Assembly (NCBI GenBank): GCA_902772965.1
Contig: CACYCT010000179.1
Location: 1 to 33,393 of the forward strand
Direction of reading: 5' to 3'
Source of the DNA: an uncultured Bacteroidales bacterium
Lineage (GTDB): Bacteria > Bacteroidota > Bacteroidia > Bacteroidales > Muribaculaceae
Length of the DNA: 33,393 nucleotides
Numbering within the stretch: position 1 is the first letter of the stretch; each line of letters opens with the position of its first letter. Shown here one piece after another: positions 7,442-16,236 of this stretch. Both the position numbers and the translations under genes were made by a program. The notes under the pieces were generated by a model that ran no database searches, had not been told where the DNA came from, and saw nothing but the letters and a program-made list of their open reading frames with translations.

Positions 7442-8575
7442 TTATCGGTTATTAAGCCAGTTGTGCCGCTCGAGCCAGTCAAGGGTTGTGTTGACCAGTC
7501 CCATCCGGTCGATGTTGTCGCGTGTGGAGAAGAAGAGCAGTTGCAGGCGTTGGTCGGGGATTGTGGCGGCATAGATGGTGAATCCGCCGTTGTCGCCGGT
7601 GTGATATACCACGTCGGGGCGTCCGGGGCGTTGCTGGATAAAGAAGCCGTAGCCGTATCCGGTGTAAGGCTGATAACCGTAATTGGCGCCGGGCTGGATG
7701 GTGATGTGTGGCGCGAAGGCTTTCTTCAACCACGTCAAAGGAAGTATGCGCCCCGAAGCGAGGGTTTGCTGCCAACGAATGAAATCGGCGATGGAGGTGT
7801 AGAGCGCGCCGTCGGCTTTGGTGGCGAAGAAAGTTTCCTCGCCGTAGTCAAACTCGCGATAGCCGCCGGCTTTGTCAGGGGTGTATCCGTGGGCGGGCGA
7901 GTGAAAGTGACGGTCGGGCTCAAAGTAGGCTGTGCGGGCCATTCCGGCGGGGTCAAAGATGTGCTGTTGCATATAGGACTCAAAGTCCTGCCCGGTAACC
8001 CGCGGAATGATCTGGTAGATGAGTTGGTAAGTCGGGTTGATGTATTCGTATTTCGAACCGGGGCTGAAGTTGAGTTGTTGCAACCGCTCGATATACGCGG
8101 CCGATTCGATGTCGGTGGAGTATAGCACGAAATTCCGGTCGGTTCTCGGCCGTGCATCGGGAATGCCCGAGGTGTGGCAGAGGATATGGTGCAGTGTCAC
8201 TTGCGACAACACGGGAGACTCCCATTCGGGGAAAAACTTACTGAGACGGTCGTCGAGCGAGATGCGTCCGTCGGCACAAAGTTGGAGCAACGCGATGGCG
8301 GCGAATTGCTTACTGAGCGAGGCAATGCAGAATTGTGTTGCGGACGTGATGGGAGCGAGGGTATTCAGGTCGGCCACTCCGTAACAGTTCATAGCCAAAA
8401 TGTTACCGTCTTTTACAACGGCTATTGCGGCTCCCGGCTCAAGCGGATTGGGATAAACGGGGCGGTAGATGGAGTCGATGGCCTGACGCAATTCCCGGTC
8501 CGTTGGCCGATTCACCGCTCCGCCACCCAACGGAATCATGATTCCCATTAGAAACAAGACAATAAATTGTTTCAT
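7442..8575 (-). CDS. Serine hydrolase, class C beta-lactamase/penicillin-binding fold
   Basis: A 377-residue exported protein (signal peptide about 1-20). All three family motifs are visible: S-L-S-K at 86-89 with Ser86 as nucleophile, Y-I-N at 178-180, and H-T-G at 325-327 followed by DNGG. The length fits the PF00144 family, which includes class C beta-lactamases, DD-peptidases and esterases. The HTG third motif, in place of KTG, is common in the esterase and D-aminopeptidase-like branches, so I would not call it a resistance gene. The gene follows the thioredoxin-like lipoprotein gene by 11 bp and precedes the alpha/beta hydrolase by 12 bp, so the three envelope proteins are probably co-transcribed. 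Confidence 0.9.
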   Translation of the reverse strand: MKQFIVLFLMGIMIPLGGGAVNRPTDRELRQAIDSIYRPVYPNPLEPGAAIAVVKDGNILAMNCYGVADLNTLAPITSATQFCIASLSKQFAAIALLQLCADGRISLDDRLSKFFPEWESPVLSQVTLHHILCHTSGIPDARPRTDRNFVLYSTDIESAAYIERLQQLNFSPGSKYEYINPTYQLIYQIIPRVTGQDFESYMQQHIFDPAGMARTAYFEPDRHFHSPAHGYTPDKAGGYREFDYGEETFFATKADGALYTSIADFIRWQQTLASGRILPLTWLKKAFAPHITIQPGANYGYQPYTGYGYGFFIQQRPGRPDVVYHTGDNGGFTIYAATIPDQRLQLLFFSTRDNIDRMGLVNTTLDWLERHNWLNNR

Positions 8576-8586
8576 AACAAGTTGCC

Positions 8587-9027
8587 TTACAATATCTTTT
8601 TGATGTTCCCCTCGATTTCCTCTTTACCGAGCGCACCCACTGTGCGTTCAACCACACCCGATTTGTTTGCGAACAGAAGGGTGGGAATGGCTTCGACTTG
8701 ATATTGTCCTGCGAGTTCGGGATTCTTGTCCACGTCGACGCGTACAAATCTGACGCGACCGCCGTAGGAAGCCTCTAATTCACTGAGAATGGGAGCCACC
8801 ATTTTGCAGGGGCCGCACCATGTGGCGTAGAAGTCGACCACGGTCGGGCCGTCGAAATTGAGCGCGGCAATACGCTCCCCGGCAGGTTCTTGGGAAGATG
8901 GCGTTTGCGGTTGAGGCGCGGCGGTTTCGGTGGTTTGGGTTGGCGTTTCCACTTTGGCGGGTTGCTTGTCGCAGGCTGTAAGGGCAAGCAGGGCGGCGCA
9001 GGCGATTAACAAGAGATTGGATTTCAT
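8587..9027 (-). CDS. Thioredoxin-like lipoprotein
   Basis: This 146-residue protein has a lipoprotein signal with lipobox L-T-A-C (Cys19), a Pro/Thr/Gln-rich tether (about 21-50) and a complete thioredoxin domain with the active site W-C-G-P-C at 70-74 and the cis-proline segment 'VEAIPTLLF'. WCGPC is the motif of reducing cytoplasmic thioredoxins, but here the domain is anchored outside the inner membrane, where it could reduce or shuffle disulfides of envelope proteins. It lies 14 bp after the YciO-like gene. A second, cytoplasmic thioredoxin is encoded at 26739-27053. Confidence 0.92.
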   Translation of the reverse strand: MKSNLLLIACAALLALTACDKQPAKVETPTQTTETAAPQPQTPSSQEPAGERIAALNFDGPTVVDFYATWCGPCKMVAPILSELEASYGGRVRFVRVDVDKNPELAGQYQVEAIPTLLFANKSGVVERTVGALGKEEIEGNIKKIL

Positions 9028-9041
9028 AGTGTGTGGTATAT

Positions 9042-9650
9042 TTAAACGATGAGTTGTCCGCGTCCTTGACGGGTGATTTCGGGTTCGTCGCCGGTGCAGT
9101 CGACCACGGTAGATGGAATCAGGCTGCCGCGCCCGGCATCGACCACGATGTCGACTTGCGCGTCGAATCGCTCGGCCATCAGGCCCGGTTCGGTGCGGTG
9201 GTCTTCGTCGGGTCCGGGAACGGAGGTGGTGAGAATCGGGCGGCCGAGGGCTTCAACGATGGCGCGCGCGATGGCGTTGTCGGGAATACGGATACCCACC
9301 GTTCGCCTGCCTTTGAACGCCTTGGGCAACTTGCTCAGGGCCGGGAAGATGAACGTGAACGGCCCGGGCAGGTTGGCCTTCATCATGCGGAACTGCACGT
9401 TGTCGAACTTGGCGTACTGGGCCACCTCGCTGATGTCGTCACAGATAATGGAAAGGTTGGTTTTTGCCGATTTCATCTCTTTAATGGCACATATGCGCTC
9501 AATGGCGGGATTGTTCATCGCGTCGCATCCGAGGGCATAGACGGTGTCGGTGGGGTAGATAATCAGACCGCCGTCCTCGAGGCAACGGACGATTTCGTCG
9601 ATATACCGGCGGTTGATGTTATCAGGCAGAATAGGTAGAAGTTTGCTCAT
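9042..9650 (-). CDS. L-threonylcarbamoyladenylate synthase-type protein (YciO/TsaC/Sua5 family)
   Basis: The start at 9650 gives 202 residues, the normal family length; upstream in-frame codons belong to a reading frame hidden under the neighbouring gene. The YrdC fold shows 'IYPTDTVYALGCDA' (31-44), the lysine-rich 'IKEMKSAKTNLSIIC' and 'ILTTSVPGPDEDHRTEP' nucleotide/threonine-binding segments. TsaC makes threonylcarbamoyl-AMP for the t6A modification of ANN-decoding tRNAs; YciO is a close relative of weaker activity. The motifs look nearer to YciO, so it may not be the main t6A enzyme. Its ATG overlaps the stop of the upstream B3/4 gene (ATGA), implying coupled translation. Confidence 0.87.
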   Translation of the reverse strand: MSKLLPILPDNINRRYIDEIVRCLEDGGLIIYPTDTVYALGCDAMNNPAIERICAIKEMKSAKTNLSIICDDISEVAQYAKFDNVQFRMMKANLPGPFTFIFPALSKLPKAFKGRRTVGIRIPDNAIARAIVEALGRPILTTSVPGPDEDHRTEPGLMAERFDAQVDIVVDAGRGSLIPSTVVDCTGDEPEITRQGRGQLIV

Positions 9651-10324
9651 ATTTGTGGGGGATAATAGACGTTGGTTTCGATGTTGGTCGCTTGGGCGAA
9701 TGTCTGCAGCAGCGAGGCCATCCAGTCGGTGGCTTGCCGGATGGGCATTTCGGGCGCGAAGGCGTTGATGCAGATTTGCGCGGTGGTGGTTTCGAGGGTG
9801 AACTTGGTCCGCTCCTCGTCGCTTGTGGGCGTGGCCACACCGCCGATGGCATCGCGATAAACGGGCATGTGGGCGATGTTGAGCGGACCGCGGCCGATAC
9901 CGTTGTAAGGTTCTTCCTCCTCCCCTACTCCCATAGTCAGACATTGTCCTTCAAGGCGGTCGGCATCAAGGCCACTGATGGCGTAACCCGAGGCCATGGA
10001 AACAAGGTTGACCACATCAATGAGGGTGGTGAGCCGGTAGATGCCGAGCCCCTTGATGACTCGCCTGCAGAGTTGCTCGCTGGCCACACGGTAACGCCCG
10101 GGGTCTTTTCCGAGGGCTTTGTAGAGGCTCCGGGTGCCGGCGATGGCCGGACGGGCGTTCACCGCAAGGAGTTCGTAGGTGGATTTCACCCGCTCGGCCT
10201 CGGCTTCGAGCAAAGCCCAAAGACTGTCGGGTGTGGGGGTGTTCACGACATTCGCGCGCACCAAACCGATGCACATATCGGGGCAATGCAGGCGAATTCG
10301 GGGATCAATCTCAATTTGTATCAT
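9647..10324 (-). CDS. B3/4-domain protein (stand-alone PheRS beta-like editing domain)
   Basis: A 225-residue soluble protein made of one B3/B4 domain, the part of phenylalanyl-tRNA synthetase beta chain that binds or edits tRNA. Segments such as 'TRSLYKALGKDPGRYRVASEQL', 'LTTLIDVVNLVSMASGYAISGLDAD' and 'TTAQICINAFAP' match the stand-alone family (PF03483). Free-standing members are thought to trim misacylated tRNA or bind nucleic acid, but most have no assigned reaction. The gene overlaps both neighbours by 4 bp; pairing with a YrdC-family gene hints at a tRNA-related role. Confidence 0.85.
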   Translation of the reverse strand: MIQIEIDPRIRLHCPDMCIGLVRANVVNTPTPDSLWALLEAEAERVKSTYELLAVNARPAIAGTRSLYKALGKDPGRYRVASEQLCRRVIKGLGIYRLTTLIDVVNLVSMASGYAISGLDADRLEGQCLTMGVGEEEEPYNGIGRGPLNIAHMPVYRDAIGGVATPTSDEERTKFTLETTTAQICINAFAPEMPIRQATDWMASLLQTFAQATNIETNVYYPPQI

Positions 10325-11820
10325 GGGTGAATCAGGTTTCGTTTAAGTAAAGCGTCAAGAGTCGACACATGGTAATCGCCCACCAACGACGGCACGCTGT
10401 CGCGGGCATACATCAGCATCGGAAGCGCGGTGTCGTTGTCGTAACGGTGATAACCGAGCGAGGCAAACCACTCCGGCTCGTCGTCAACCTTTTGTACAAA
10501 CACGAAGTCGGGACGCCGTTGTTCAATGGCTTGACGCTGGTCGAGGTCCATATATGGCAGCGCACCGCTTTGCGATGTCCAGTACTTACACCCGGGCAGG
10601 CTCTCAACGGGGATTCCGTAGGCCGAGGTGCAAGTGTTGTAATAAATGATTTTAGGCCTATCGGTGCGGCTCATCATGGCGGCGTAGGCATAGAAGGCAT
10701 CGCGCTCGGGCTTGTGGCGGAACACCCAACTCCCATCATGCCATAAGTGCATCGCCGTGACGCCGACCACCGTCAGCAGAGCCGCAGCCGCGACATGCCA
10801 CCGTTTGGCAGCCCCCGGGGTTATCCGCAACAGCCAGACAAAGCCGAACACGGCAAAGGGAGCCAGCATGGCGTAATAGTACAGCCAAAACGCGTTGGAA
10901 GCCGTCAGAGCCACCACGCCTGCGAAAATCAGCGGCACACTCCATCGGTAGCGGGTCATGTAACTCACGGCCGCACAAGCCGACAGGCCGCACAGGCCGC
11001 AGTACAACCCCACGCTCCACCGGTTGGCCCAGAGCAGGTGAATCGGGTGGCGCATCATCGTGTGTTGCGAGGCCACAACGCGGGCGTTCACGAAGAAATA
11101 TTCGTTGATGAAATCTGTCAGCCAGCCGGCCTGCCACATATACAACACAGCCGGCACCAGCACCACAGCCGCACCCGCAATCATCATCAACAACGCGTTG
11201 ACCGCCTCGCGCGAGCGCCATGCGCGGTGCAGAACAATCAGCGCCATCACGCCAATCATCACCGTCACGTTGTACTTTATCAGAAACGTCACCGCCATCG
11301 CAACGCCAATCGCAATAGCGGAGTGCCGGAGTTTGTTTGTATTAGTTCCGTGCAGAGCGGCGAGTGTGTGCCACATGGCCCAAACCAACGGCAAGAGGCA
11401 GAAGTCCTCGGCGCGGGTCTCATAGCGAACCGCGGGGAAAAAGATGGCCATCAAGGTTAGTATGGCCGCGATTGCAGCCTTCTTATCTGAGGGGAGCCAC
11501 AGGCGGGCAATCTTGAACAGATATATCAGCACCGCCGCGTAGAGCGCGCACGCGATCCACATCATTCCCACAGCCGAGCGCGGCGTGAGCAGATACCCTA
11601 TGCCGTAGATCAACCACAACAACGGCCCCTTCGAATCGGTGAAATCACGATAGGGCACCATGCCGTTCATCAACGCTTTACCGCTGGTGTAGAACGTGGC
11701 GCTGTCGAAGTGGTCAAACAGGTCGTGGGTGTAACTGTCGGCCGAGACAAGCACCACCGTCACCATCGCGGTAACGGCAAGTCCGAGGATGTATCGGAGT
11801 ACTGTTCGGTCGGAGGGCAT
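10321..11820 (-). CDS. Polytopic membrane protein, GT-C glycosyltransferase-like
   Basis: The 499-residue protein has about ten hydrophobic helices in the first ~380 residues and a soluble C-terminal part. After helix 1, an external loop contains 'DHFDSATFYTSGKALMNG' and 'PYRDFTDSKGPLLWLIYG'. An acidic loop with D-x-KGP is typical of the GT-C/PMT-like families that use polyprenyl-phosphate sugars. Acceptor and sugar are unknown. It sits in the minus-strand run, 6 bp after the small helix-turn-helix gene, and its TGA overlaps the start of the B3/4 gene. It could work with the GtrA-like protein nearby, which is inference only. Confidence 0.75.
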   Translation of the reverse strand: MPSDRTVLRYILGLAVTAMVTVVLVSADSYTHDLFDHFDSATFYTSGKALMNGMVPYRDFTDSKGPLLWLIYGIGYLLTPRSAVGMMWIACALYAAVLIYLFKIARLWLPSDKKAAIAAILTLMAIFFPAVRYETRAEDFCLLPLVWAMWHTLAALHGTNTNKLRHSAIAIGVAMAVTFLIKYNVTVMIGVMALIVLHRAWRSREAVNALLMMIAGAAVVLVPAVLYMWQAGWLTDFINEYFFVNARVVASQHTMMRHPIHLLWANRWSVGLYCGLCGLSACAAVSYMTRYRWSVPLIFAGVVALTASNAFWLYYYAMLAPFAVFGFVWLLRITPGAAKRWHVAAAALLTVVGVTAMHLWHDGSWVFRHKPERDAFYAYAAMMSRTDRPKIIYYNTCTSAYGIPVESLPGCKYWTSQSGALPYMDLDQRQAIEQRRPDFVFVQKVDDEPEWFASLGYHRYDNDTALPMLMYARDSVPSLVGDYHVSTLDALLKRNLIHP

Positions 11821-11826
11821 TCCGGA

Positions 11827-12081
11827 TTATTCGGGTTTGTTGGTTTCCAAGATTTCGATGGCCATATCAAGGATTTTCGTGTCGTCAAGGGTGACGTAGC
11901 CCCCATCAGGCCCCGGCTCAATGTGGATGCCGGAGGTGTGTCCGTCATCATAATCGGTGCCGCCGAAATAGTTGCGAACCGTCTGAGGGGAAATATTCAG
12001 TTTGTCGGCCATCTGTTGAATCGAGCCTTGAGGCAGTTGATTCTTAATGCGGCGAAGTTCGTTGAAGGTAATGATTTTCAT
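11827..12081 (-). CDS. Small helix-turn-helix DNA-binding protein
   Basis: An 84-residue protein with an N-terminal helix-turn-helix around residues 18-41 ('SIQQMADKLNISPQTVRNYFGG'), where NISPQTVRNY reads as a recognition helix. A Gly/Asp-rich middle and a short helical tail 'LDMAIEILE' follow. It has no effector domain and may act as a dimer or accessory binder. It lies 13 bp after the PAP2 gene and 6 bp before the GT-C gene. Whether it regulates the surrounding operon cannot be read from the sequence. Confidence 0.75.
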   Translation of the reverse strand: MKIITFNELRRIKNQLPQGSIQQMADKLNISPQTVRNYFGGTDYDDGHTSGIHIEPGPDGGYVTLDDTKILDMAIEILETNKPE

Positions 12082-12094
12082 ATATATTTGGTTT

Positions 12095-12754
12095 TTAGGT
12101 ATTTACGAAAGAAACTACAAGAATACAGATAAGTGTCAGCAGCACGGCGAAACTCATCATCCGCCCGTCGACGTTCGGGTGCACGGGGATATCAATCCGC
12201 TGGCAGGTAAAGCGATAAACAGCGTAGCATATCCCCGCGGCGGCAAAGCCAACGAGCATTCCGCCAAGGATATCGGTCGGGTAATGCACGCCGAGGTAAA
12301 CGCGGCTGTAACATTGCAGCGCGGCCCAGAGAAAAAGCGAAGCCGATACATGCCAACGCCTGAAAATCAACGAGACGAGCAATGCTACGGCAAACGAGTT
12401 GGCGGCATGGCTCGACACGAAGCCGTACATTCCGCCTCGATAACCGTTCACGATGTGGAGCATCTCGGCCAAGCCGGCTGTGTGTGTCGGGCGGGGCCGC
12501 TCAACGAGGTGCTTGATCCAGCCGGAAGCCACTTGGTCGGCCAACACAATCGAGAGCGCGAGCACTCCGAGCGTAAGCAGTGAGCGCCTCCAGTCGAGTT
12601 TGCCCATCTGAATCAGTGTCAGCACAAAGGCCAGGGCAATCAGAATCCACGAAACACGGCTCGAGACGGCATACCACAACGCGTCTTGCCATTCGGTGTG
12701 ACTGCCGTTGACAGCGAGCAGGAGCCATTGGTCGTAGTTCAGGATTGCGTCCAT
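12095..12754 (-). CDS. PAP2-family membrane phosphatase
   Basis: A 219-residue membrane protein with the three signature motifs of type 2 phosphatidic acid phosphatases: K81 with RP at 88-89 in 'KHLVERPRP', 'SSHAANS' with His116, and S-R with His157 and Asp161 in 'SRVYLGVHYPTD'. Its helices are typical of the undecaprenyl-diphosphate, lipid A or phosphatidylglycerophosphate phosphatases of this fold. The active site should face the periplasm. The substrate cannot be chosen from sequence; the envelope setting would suit lipid carrier recycling. It follows batE by 15 bp. Confidence 0.9.
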   Translation of the reverse strand: MDAILNYDQWLLLAVNGSHTEWQDALWYAVSSRVSWILIALAFVLTLIQMGKLDWRRSLLTLGVLALSIVLADQVASGWIKHLVERPRPTHTAGLAEMLHIVNGYRGGMYGFVSSHAANSFAVALLVSLIFRRWHVSASLFLWAALQCYSRVYLGVHYPTDILGGMLVGFAAAGICYAVYRFTCQRIDIPVHPNVDGRMMSFAVLLTLICILVVSFVNT

Positions 12755-12769
12755 ATCGGGGTGATGGGG

Positions 12770-13534
12770 TCAGATGATTTCCACTTGGTCGGCGCGGAGC
12801 CATGCCTGCCGACGGTCATCGGTGAGCACGCGAAGCCACCGGTTGTTGTCTTTCCCCACCCGGTCGGTGATGGTCACTTTCACGCCCTTGACCAGTTCGA
12901 ATGCCACCTCGGATTTGTCTTTTGCCGGTCGGGGGGCATGGCTCAAGGCCACGTTGTCGGCCACGACAATGGCGGCGTTACGGTCAACGGCCACATTGCG
13001 GTTATGCACGGCGCAAGTCACACTCGCCACCACCACAACCAGCATCACCATCGCGCCGAAGAATCCCGTTTTGCGCCAGCCTACGCTGTCGAGCCACAGA
13101 TAAGCCGCCACGCCGGCCAACATCAGCAGGAACGCCACCAAAGCGAGCACTGCCCAAGTATTGCTTGAGAAGCGCGCGACGACGGTGTTGATGGCCACTT
13201 GGATAATGTTGGCTCCGTCCTGGTGGTTGATTCCCGTGCGCTCGCGAACGAATTGCAGATTGCTCCGCGCTTCGGAATTTCCCGGGTCGAGCAGCAGCGC
13301 GCGCTCATAGTACAGGATGGCGTGGGCCGCGTCGTTCAGGCGGTAATAGGTGTTGCCGATGTTGTAGTAGAGGTCGGAAGAGACCTCTCCGGTCTTTTCC
13401 TGCGAAGTGTACAGTTCAAGGGCTTTCTTATAGAGTTCGCGGTCGTAGGCCTGATTGGCTTGCTCCACCACCGGGGCGGCATGGCAAACCATAGCGAGCA
13501 GCAGACCGATTATGGTGAAAACAGTGTGTTTCAT
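12770..13534 (-). CDS. batE: BatE, TPR and SH3-like membrane protein
   Basis: A 254-residue protein with a signal peptide (1-19), two tetratricopeptide repeats (about 25-100; 'LYYNIGNTYYRLNDAAHAILYYERALLLDPGN'), two membrane helices (about 127-148 and 158-178) and a C-terminal SH3-like domain ending 'RRQAWLRADQVEII'. This layout and its place after batD identify BatE of the Bat (Bacteroides aerotolerance) cluster. TPRs likely dock partner proteins in the periplasm. The start overlaps the batD stop (ATGA). Confidence 0.9.
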   Translation of the reverse strand: MKHTVFTIIGLLLAMVCHAAPVVEQANQAYDRELYKKALELYTSQEKTGEVSSDLYYNIGNTYYRLNDAAHAILYYERALLLDPGNSEARSNLQFVRERTGINHQDGANIIQVAINTVVARFSSNTWAVLALVAFLLMLAGVAAYLWLDSVGWRKTGFFGAMVMLVVVVASVTCAVHNRNVAVDRNAAIVVADNVALSHAPRPAKDKSEVAFELVKGVKVTITDRVGKDNNRWLRVLTDDRRQAWLRADQVEII

Positions 13535-15375
13535 GACGTGACGGGTTTTGATCGTTTCACATTCTCGAGCGCGCCGATCAGTGCGGCGGCCTGGTCGTGC
13601 ACTTGTTGCAGGTTGGTTTCGGCCAACTCGGGAGCGTACTGCGCGAACTCACACCGGTCGAGCAACTCGAGTGTTTGCGCGCGTAAGTCCTCGTCAACGC
13701 CGTATGCGGTGAGTTGCGCGTCGATGTTGTCTTTGTTGAGTTCGGAGGTGGGAATACTGAGTTTGTCGCTCAGATAGCCCCACAGGGCGGTGAGCAACTC
13801 GTTGTAGAAACCGCTCTTGTTGTTTGCGGCGATAAACGCGCGGGCTTGGCGCAGGCGGCGCTGGGCCACTTTGTTGGCGCGCTTGGTGCGCATGCGCTTC
13901 ACGTCGGCGCGCTCGCGGAGTTGCTTGCGGAAGTATACAATCAAACCGATGAACGCCACCAACGGCACAATCCACCCGAGCCAATAACCCGCCTTATCAA
14001 TCAGGAAGTCTTGACGCGCGCTCAGGCTCATGGGTTTGCGGTGGATGTCGGCGATGTCCATGTTGTGGAGACGGTAGCGATTCGAGGGTTCGCCTTTTCC
14101 TTTGGCCACATTGAGCCGCCGGGCCGGAATGTCAACGCTCTCGTAAGCGCCGGTTTCGGGGTTGAAGAAGGTGAACTTGGAGGCGGGAATCTCAAACTCG
14201 CCGGCGTATTGGGGAATGAAAGTGTAGTCGACCTGCACCGTACCGCTCATATCGCCTCCGCCGGGGTTGACACGCGCATCGAGTTTGGGGTCGTACACGT
14301 CCATCTCTTTGGGGAAGTTGACGGTGGGGGCTTTGATGTACTTGATGTTGCCCGTTCCGGTGATATACAGCGAGTAGGTGGCGGCGGAGTAGGTCTTGAG
14401 TTCGGCGGGTTTGAGCGCCGACTTCACGGTGAATTTTCCCACGGCACCGGTAAAACCTTCGGGTTGGGGCTCTGGCAGGGGGAGGATGTTGACCGTGGCG
14501 GTGTTAGACTTCACTTTAAGTTGTTTCTCCACCGGTTGCGAGAGTGTTCCGAACGGGGTGCGGAAGTTTTCATATTGGATGGCGGTGATGTCATAGTTAC
14601 CCGAGGTGATGGTGAGTTTGCCCGATTGCTGCGGATAGAGCAGGCAACGCTTGAGCACGGCCACCATATACTGCTGGCCGTTGTGTGTCTCCACGTTGTT
14701 CAGGCTGGGCTGCATCGGTATCTCCTCAATCAGGAAACCGTCGAAGGAGGGCTGCAGGGTAGGTATGAACTGTGAGATCTGATACTTGGTGTACAGTTTT
14801 ATGGTGCACACCACAGCCTGTTGCTCATACACGCGGGGCTTGGACATTTCGATTCGGACGAAGAGGTCGTTTGCGCTCACGTTTTTCGAGGCGTCTTGCG
14901 AGAGCGGGTCGTCGTATTGCACGCCCCCTCGATGGGAAGGCGGCACAGGGGTCTGGCGGTTCTGACCGCGCGGGTCGGCGACACGGTCGGCCGGAAGAAC
15001 CTCAATGGTAATCGGCTTGGTCGACATTCGCTTACCGCCAACCACAATCGAGGCCGAGCCGATGGTGATTTTGCCCGTTTGCGAGGCCACATAAAGCATC
15101 GAGAACTCAATGGAGGAAGAGGAAGACGTTTTACCGTTGACCCACGATGAACTGTAACTGGTTGACTTTGCGGGACCGTAGACGCGTTTCACCGTTGCCG
15201 GCACTTCGGGCGGAATGAAATTATCGCCCTCGGCATCTCTCAGAATAAACCTGACGCTGAACTTGTTGCCCTGATTCACTTGTCGCGGAGCCTGCACGGT
15301 GAACGATGTCGCTTGGGCCGCGACACCGAGCAGGAGCAAGACACTCAGGAGAATATATCGGGGGAGGTTGGTCAT
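13531..15375 (-). CDS. batD: BatD, large periplasmic protein with a membrane anchor
   Basis: A 614-residue protein with a signal peptide (1-23), a long beta-rich periplasmic part containing 'PRVYEQQAVVCTIKLYTKY' and 'YTFIPQYAGEFEIPA', one membrane helix near 462-482 ('LGWIVPLVAFIGLIVYF') and a basic cytoplasmic helical tail. Length and motifs match the BatD/oxygen-tolerance family (PF13584). It probably forms a scaffold with BatA, BatB and BatC. It starts 30 bp after batC, the largest gap in the cluster. Confidence 0.93.
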   Translation of the reverse strand: MTNLPRYILLSVLLLLGVAAQATSFTVQAPRQVNQGNKFSVRFILRDAEGDNFIPPEVPATVKRVYGPAKSTSYSSSWVNGKTSSSSSIEFSMLYVASQTGKITIGSASIVVGGKRMSTKPITIEVLPADRVADPRGQNRQTPVPPSHRGGVQYDDPLSQDASKNVSANDLFVRIEMSKPRVYEQQAVVCTIKLYTKYQISQFIPTLQPSFDGFLIEEIPMQPSLNNVETHNGQQYMVAVLKRCLLYPQQSGKLTITSGNYDITAIQYENFRTPFGTLSQPVEKQLKVKSNTATVNILPLPEPQPEGFTGAVGKFTVKSALKPAELKTYSAATYSLYITGTGNIKYIKAPTVNFPKEMDVYDPKLDARVNPGGGDMSGTVQVDYTFIPQYAGEFEIPASKFTFFNPETGAYESVDIPARRLNVAKGKGEPSNRYRLHNMDIADIHRKPMSLSARQDFLIDKAGYWLGWIVPLVAFIGLIVYFRKQLRERADVKRMRTKRANKVAQRRLRQARAFIAANNKSGFYNELLTALWGYLSDKLSIPTSELNKDNIDAQLTAYGVDEDLRAQTLELLDRCEFAQYAPELAETNLQQVHDQAAALIGALENVKRSKPVTS

Positions 15376-15405
15376 AATCGTAACTGTTGATTGGCTAAGG
15401 GCTGA

Positions 15406-16236
15406 TTACCACTTGTGGTTGGTTCGGCTACGCTCGCGTTGCTGCTCCTGGGCCTGCACACGCTCCACTTTCCGCTTGGTGGCATCTTCCTGATTTTGCA
15501 TCGCTTTGAGCACTTGCTCAGCGTTTTGCGAACTCATTTCGCCTTGCTTCGGCTGTTGCCGCTGCCGGTTCTGTTGGTCTTGGTTTTGGTTCTTGTCCTG
15601 GTCTTGCTTGTCCTTGTTCTGGTCTTTATTCTGATCTTGATTTTTGTCTTGGTCTTGGTTCTTATCCTTGTTTTGGTCTTTGTTTTTGTCTTGGTTCTGA
15701 TCTTTATTCTTGTCTTGATTCTTATTTTGGTTCTGCTGGTCTTTGAGTTTTAATTGAGCCAGTCGGAGGTTGTATCGGGCCTGATCGTCGTCGGGGTTGT
15801 TGCGCAATGCCTGCTTGTAGAGTTCCACGGCCTGCTGATACTGCTCGCTGAGGAAAGCGAGGTTTCCGAGGTCGTAGTTGGCCTTGGAGCGAAGGTCGGC
15901 AGTGGGGGCGTTTTTGGCGAGGTGCGTGAGTATTTGGGCGGCTTGCTGAACGGGGTCGTTCTGCTGCTTTTGCTTGTCGGTGGTTTGGGGCTGATTCCCG
16001 GCTTGCATAAGCAGGGCCGTGGCGAGGTTGAACTGCGCCAGGGGCGAGCCCGGGGCAACTTCAAGGGCTTTTCGGTAGGCCACCTCGGCCTCGGCATATT
16101 GCTTGTCGGCAAAGTGGCGGTTGCCCTGCCGGATGTGGTTCCGCTCTTGCTTGGTGGTGCTGATTTCGGGTTCGGTGTTGGCTGCCGGGGCGGTCAGGCC
16201 GAAGCATGCGAGCAGCAGAAGCAGTGTGAGTCTCAC
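15406..16236 (-). CDS. batC: BatC, TPR protein with low-complexity linker
   Basis: I place the start at a GTG at 16236 that overlaps the batB stop (GTGA). It gives 276 residues beginning M-R-L and a compact signal sequence ending 'GLTAPA'; an ATG at 16275 would add 13 residues inside batB. Two to three TPRs follow (about 30-150), then about 65 residues built almost only from D, K, N and Q ('NQDKNKDQNQDKNKDQNKDK' and variants), and a basic tail. BatC is a periplasmic TPR partner of the VWA proteins. The D/K/N/Q tract is encoded by a near-tandem DNA repeat (15582-15741) that could change length by slippage. A possible lipobox (L-L-A-C) near the N-terminus is not convincing. Confidence 0.85.
   Translation of the reverse strand: MRLTLLLLLACFGLTAPAANTEPEISTTKQERNHIRQGNRHFADKQYAEAEVAYRKALEVAPGSPLAQFNLATALLMQAGNQPQTTDKQKQQNDPVQQAAQILTHLAKNAPTADLRSKANYDLGNLAFLSEQYQQAVELYKQALRNNPDDDQARYNLRLAQLKLKDQQNQNKNQDKNKDQNQDKNKDQNKDKNQDQDKNQDQNKDQNKDKQDQDKNQNQDQQNRQRQQPKQGEMSSQNAEQVLKAMQNQEDATKRKVERVQAQEQQRERSRTNHKW
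15582..15741. repeat. Near-tandem repeat inside batC
   Basis: About 160 bp consists of variants of TTGGTTCTGATCTTT-like units, encoding alternating D/K/N/Q residues on the minus strand. It produces an artefactual V/L-rich ORF on the plus strand. Confidence 0.8.

Noticed and set aside
9651..9944. N-terminal extension of the YciO/TsaC-type protein
   Set aside because: It lies out of frame inside the B3/4 gene; the ATG at 9650 gives the normal family length and a 4-bp overlap.
15582..15741. Possible CRISPR array
   Set aside because: Repeats are contiguous and coding, with no unique spacers and no cas genes in the window.
15415..15753. Val/Leu-rich 'membrane' ORF on the plus strand
   Set aside because: It is the antisense of the batC D/K/N/Q repeat; a hydrophobic pattern arises automatically.
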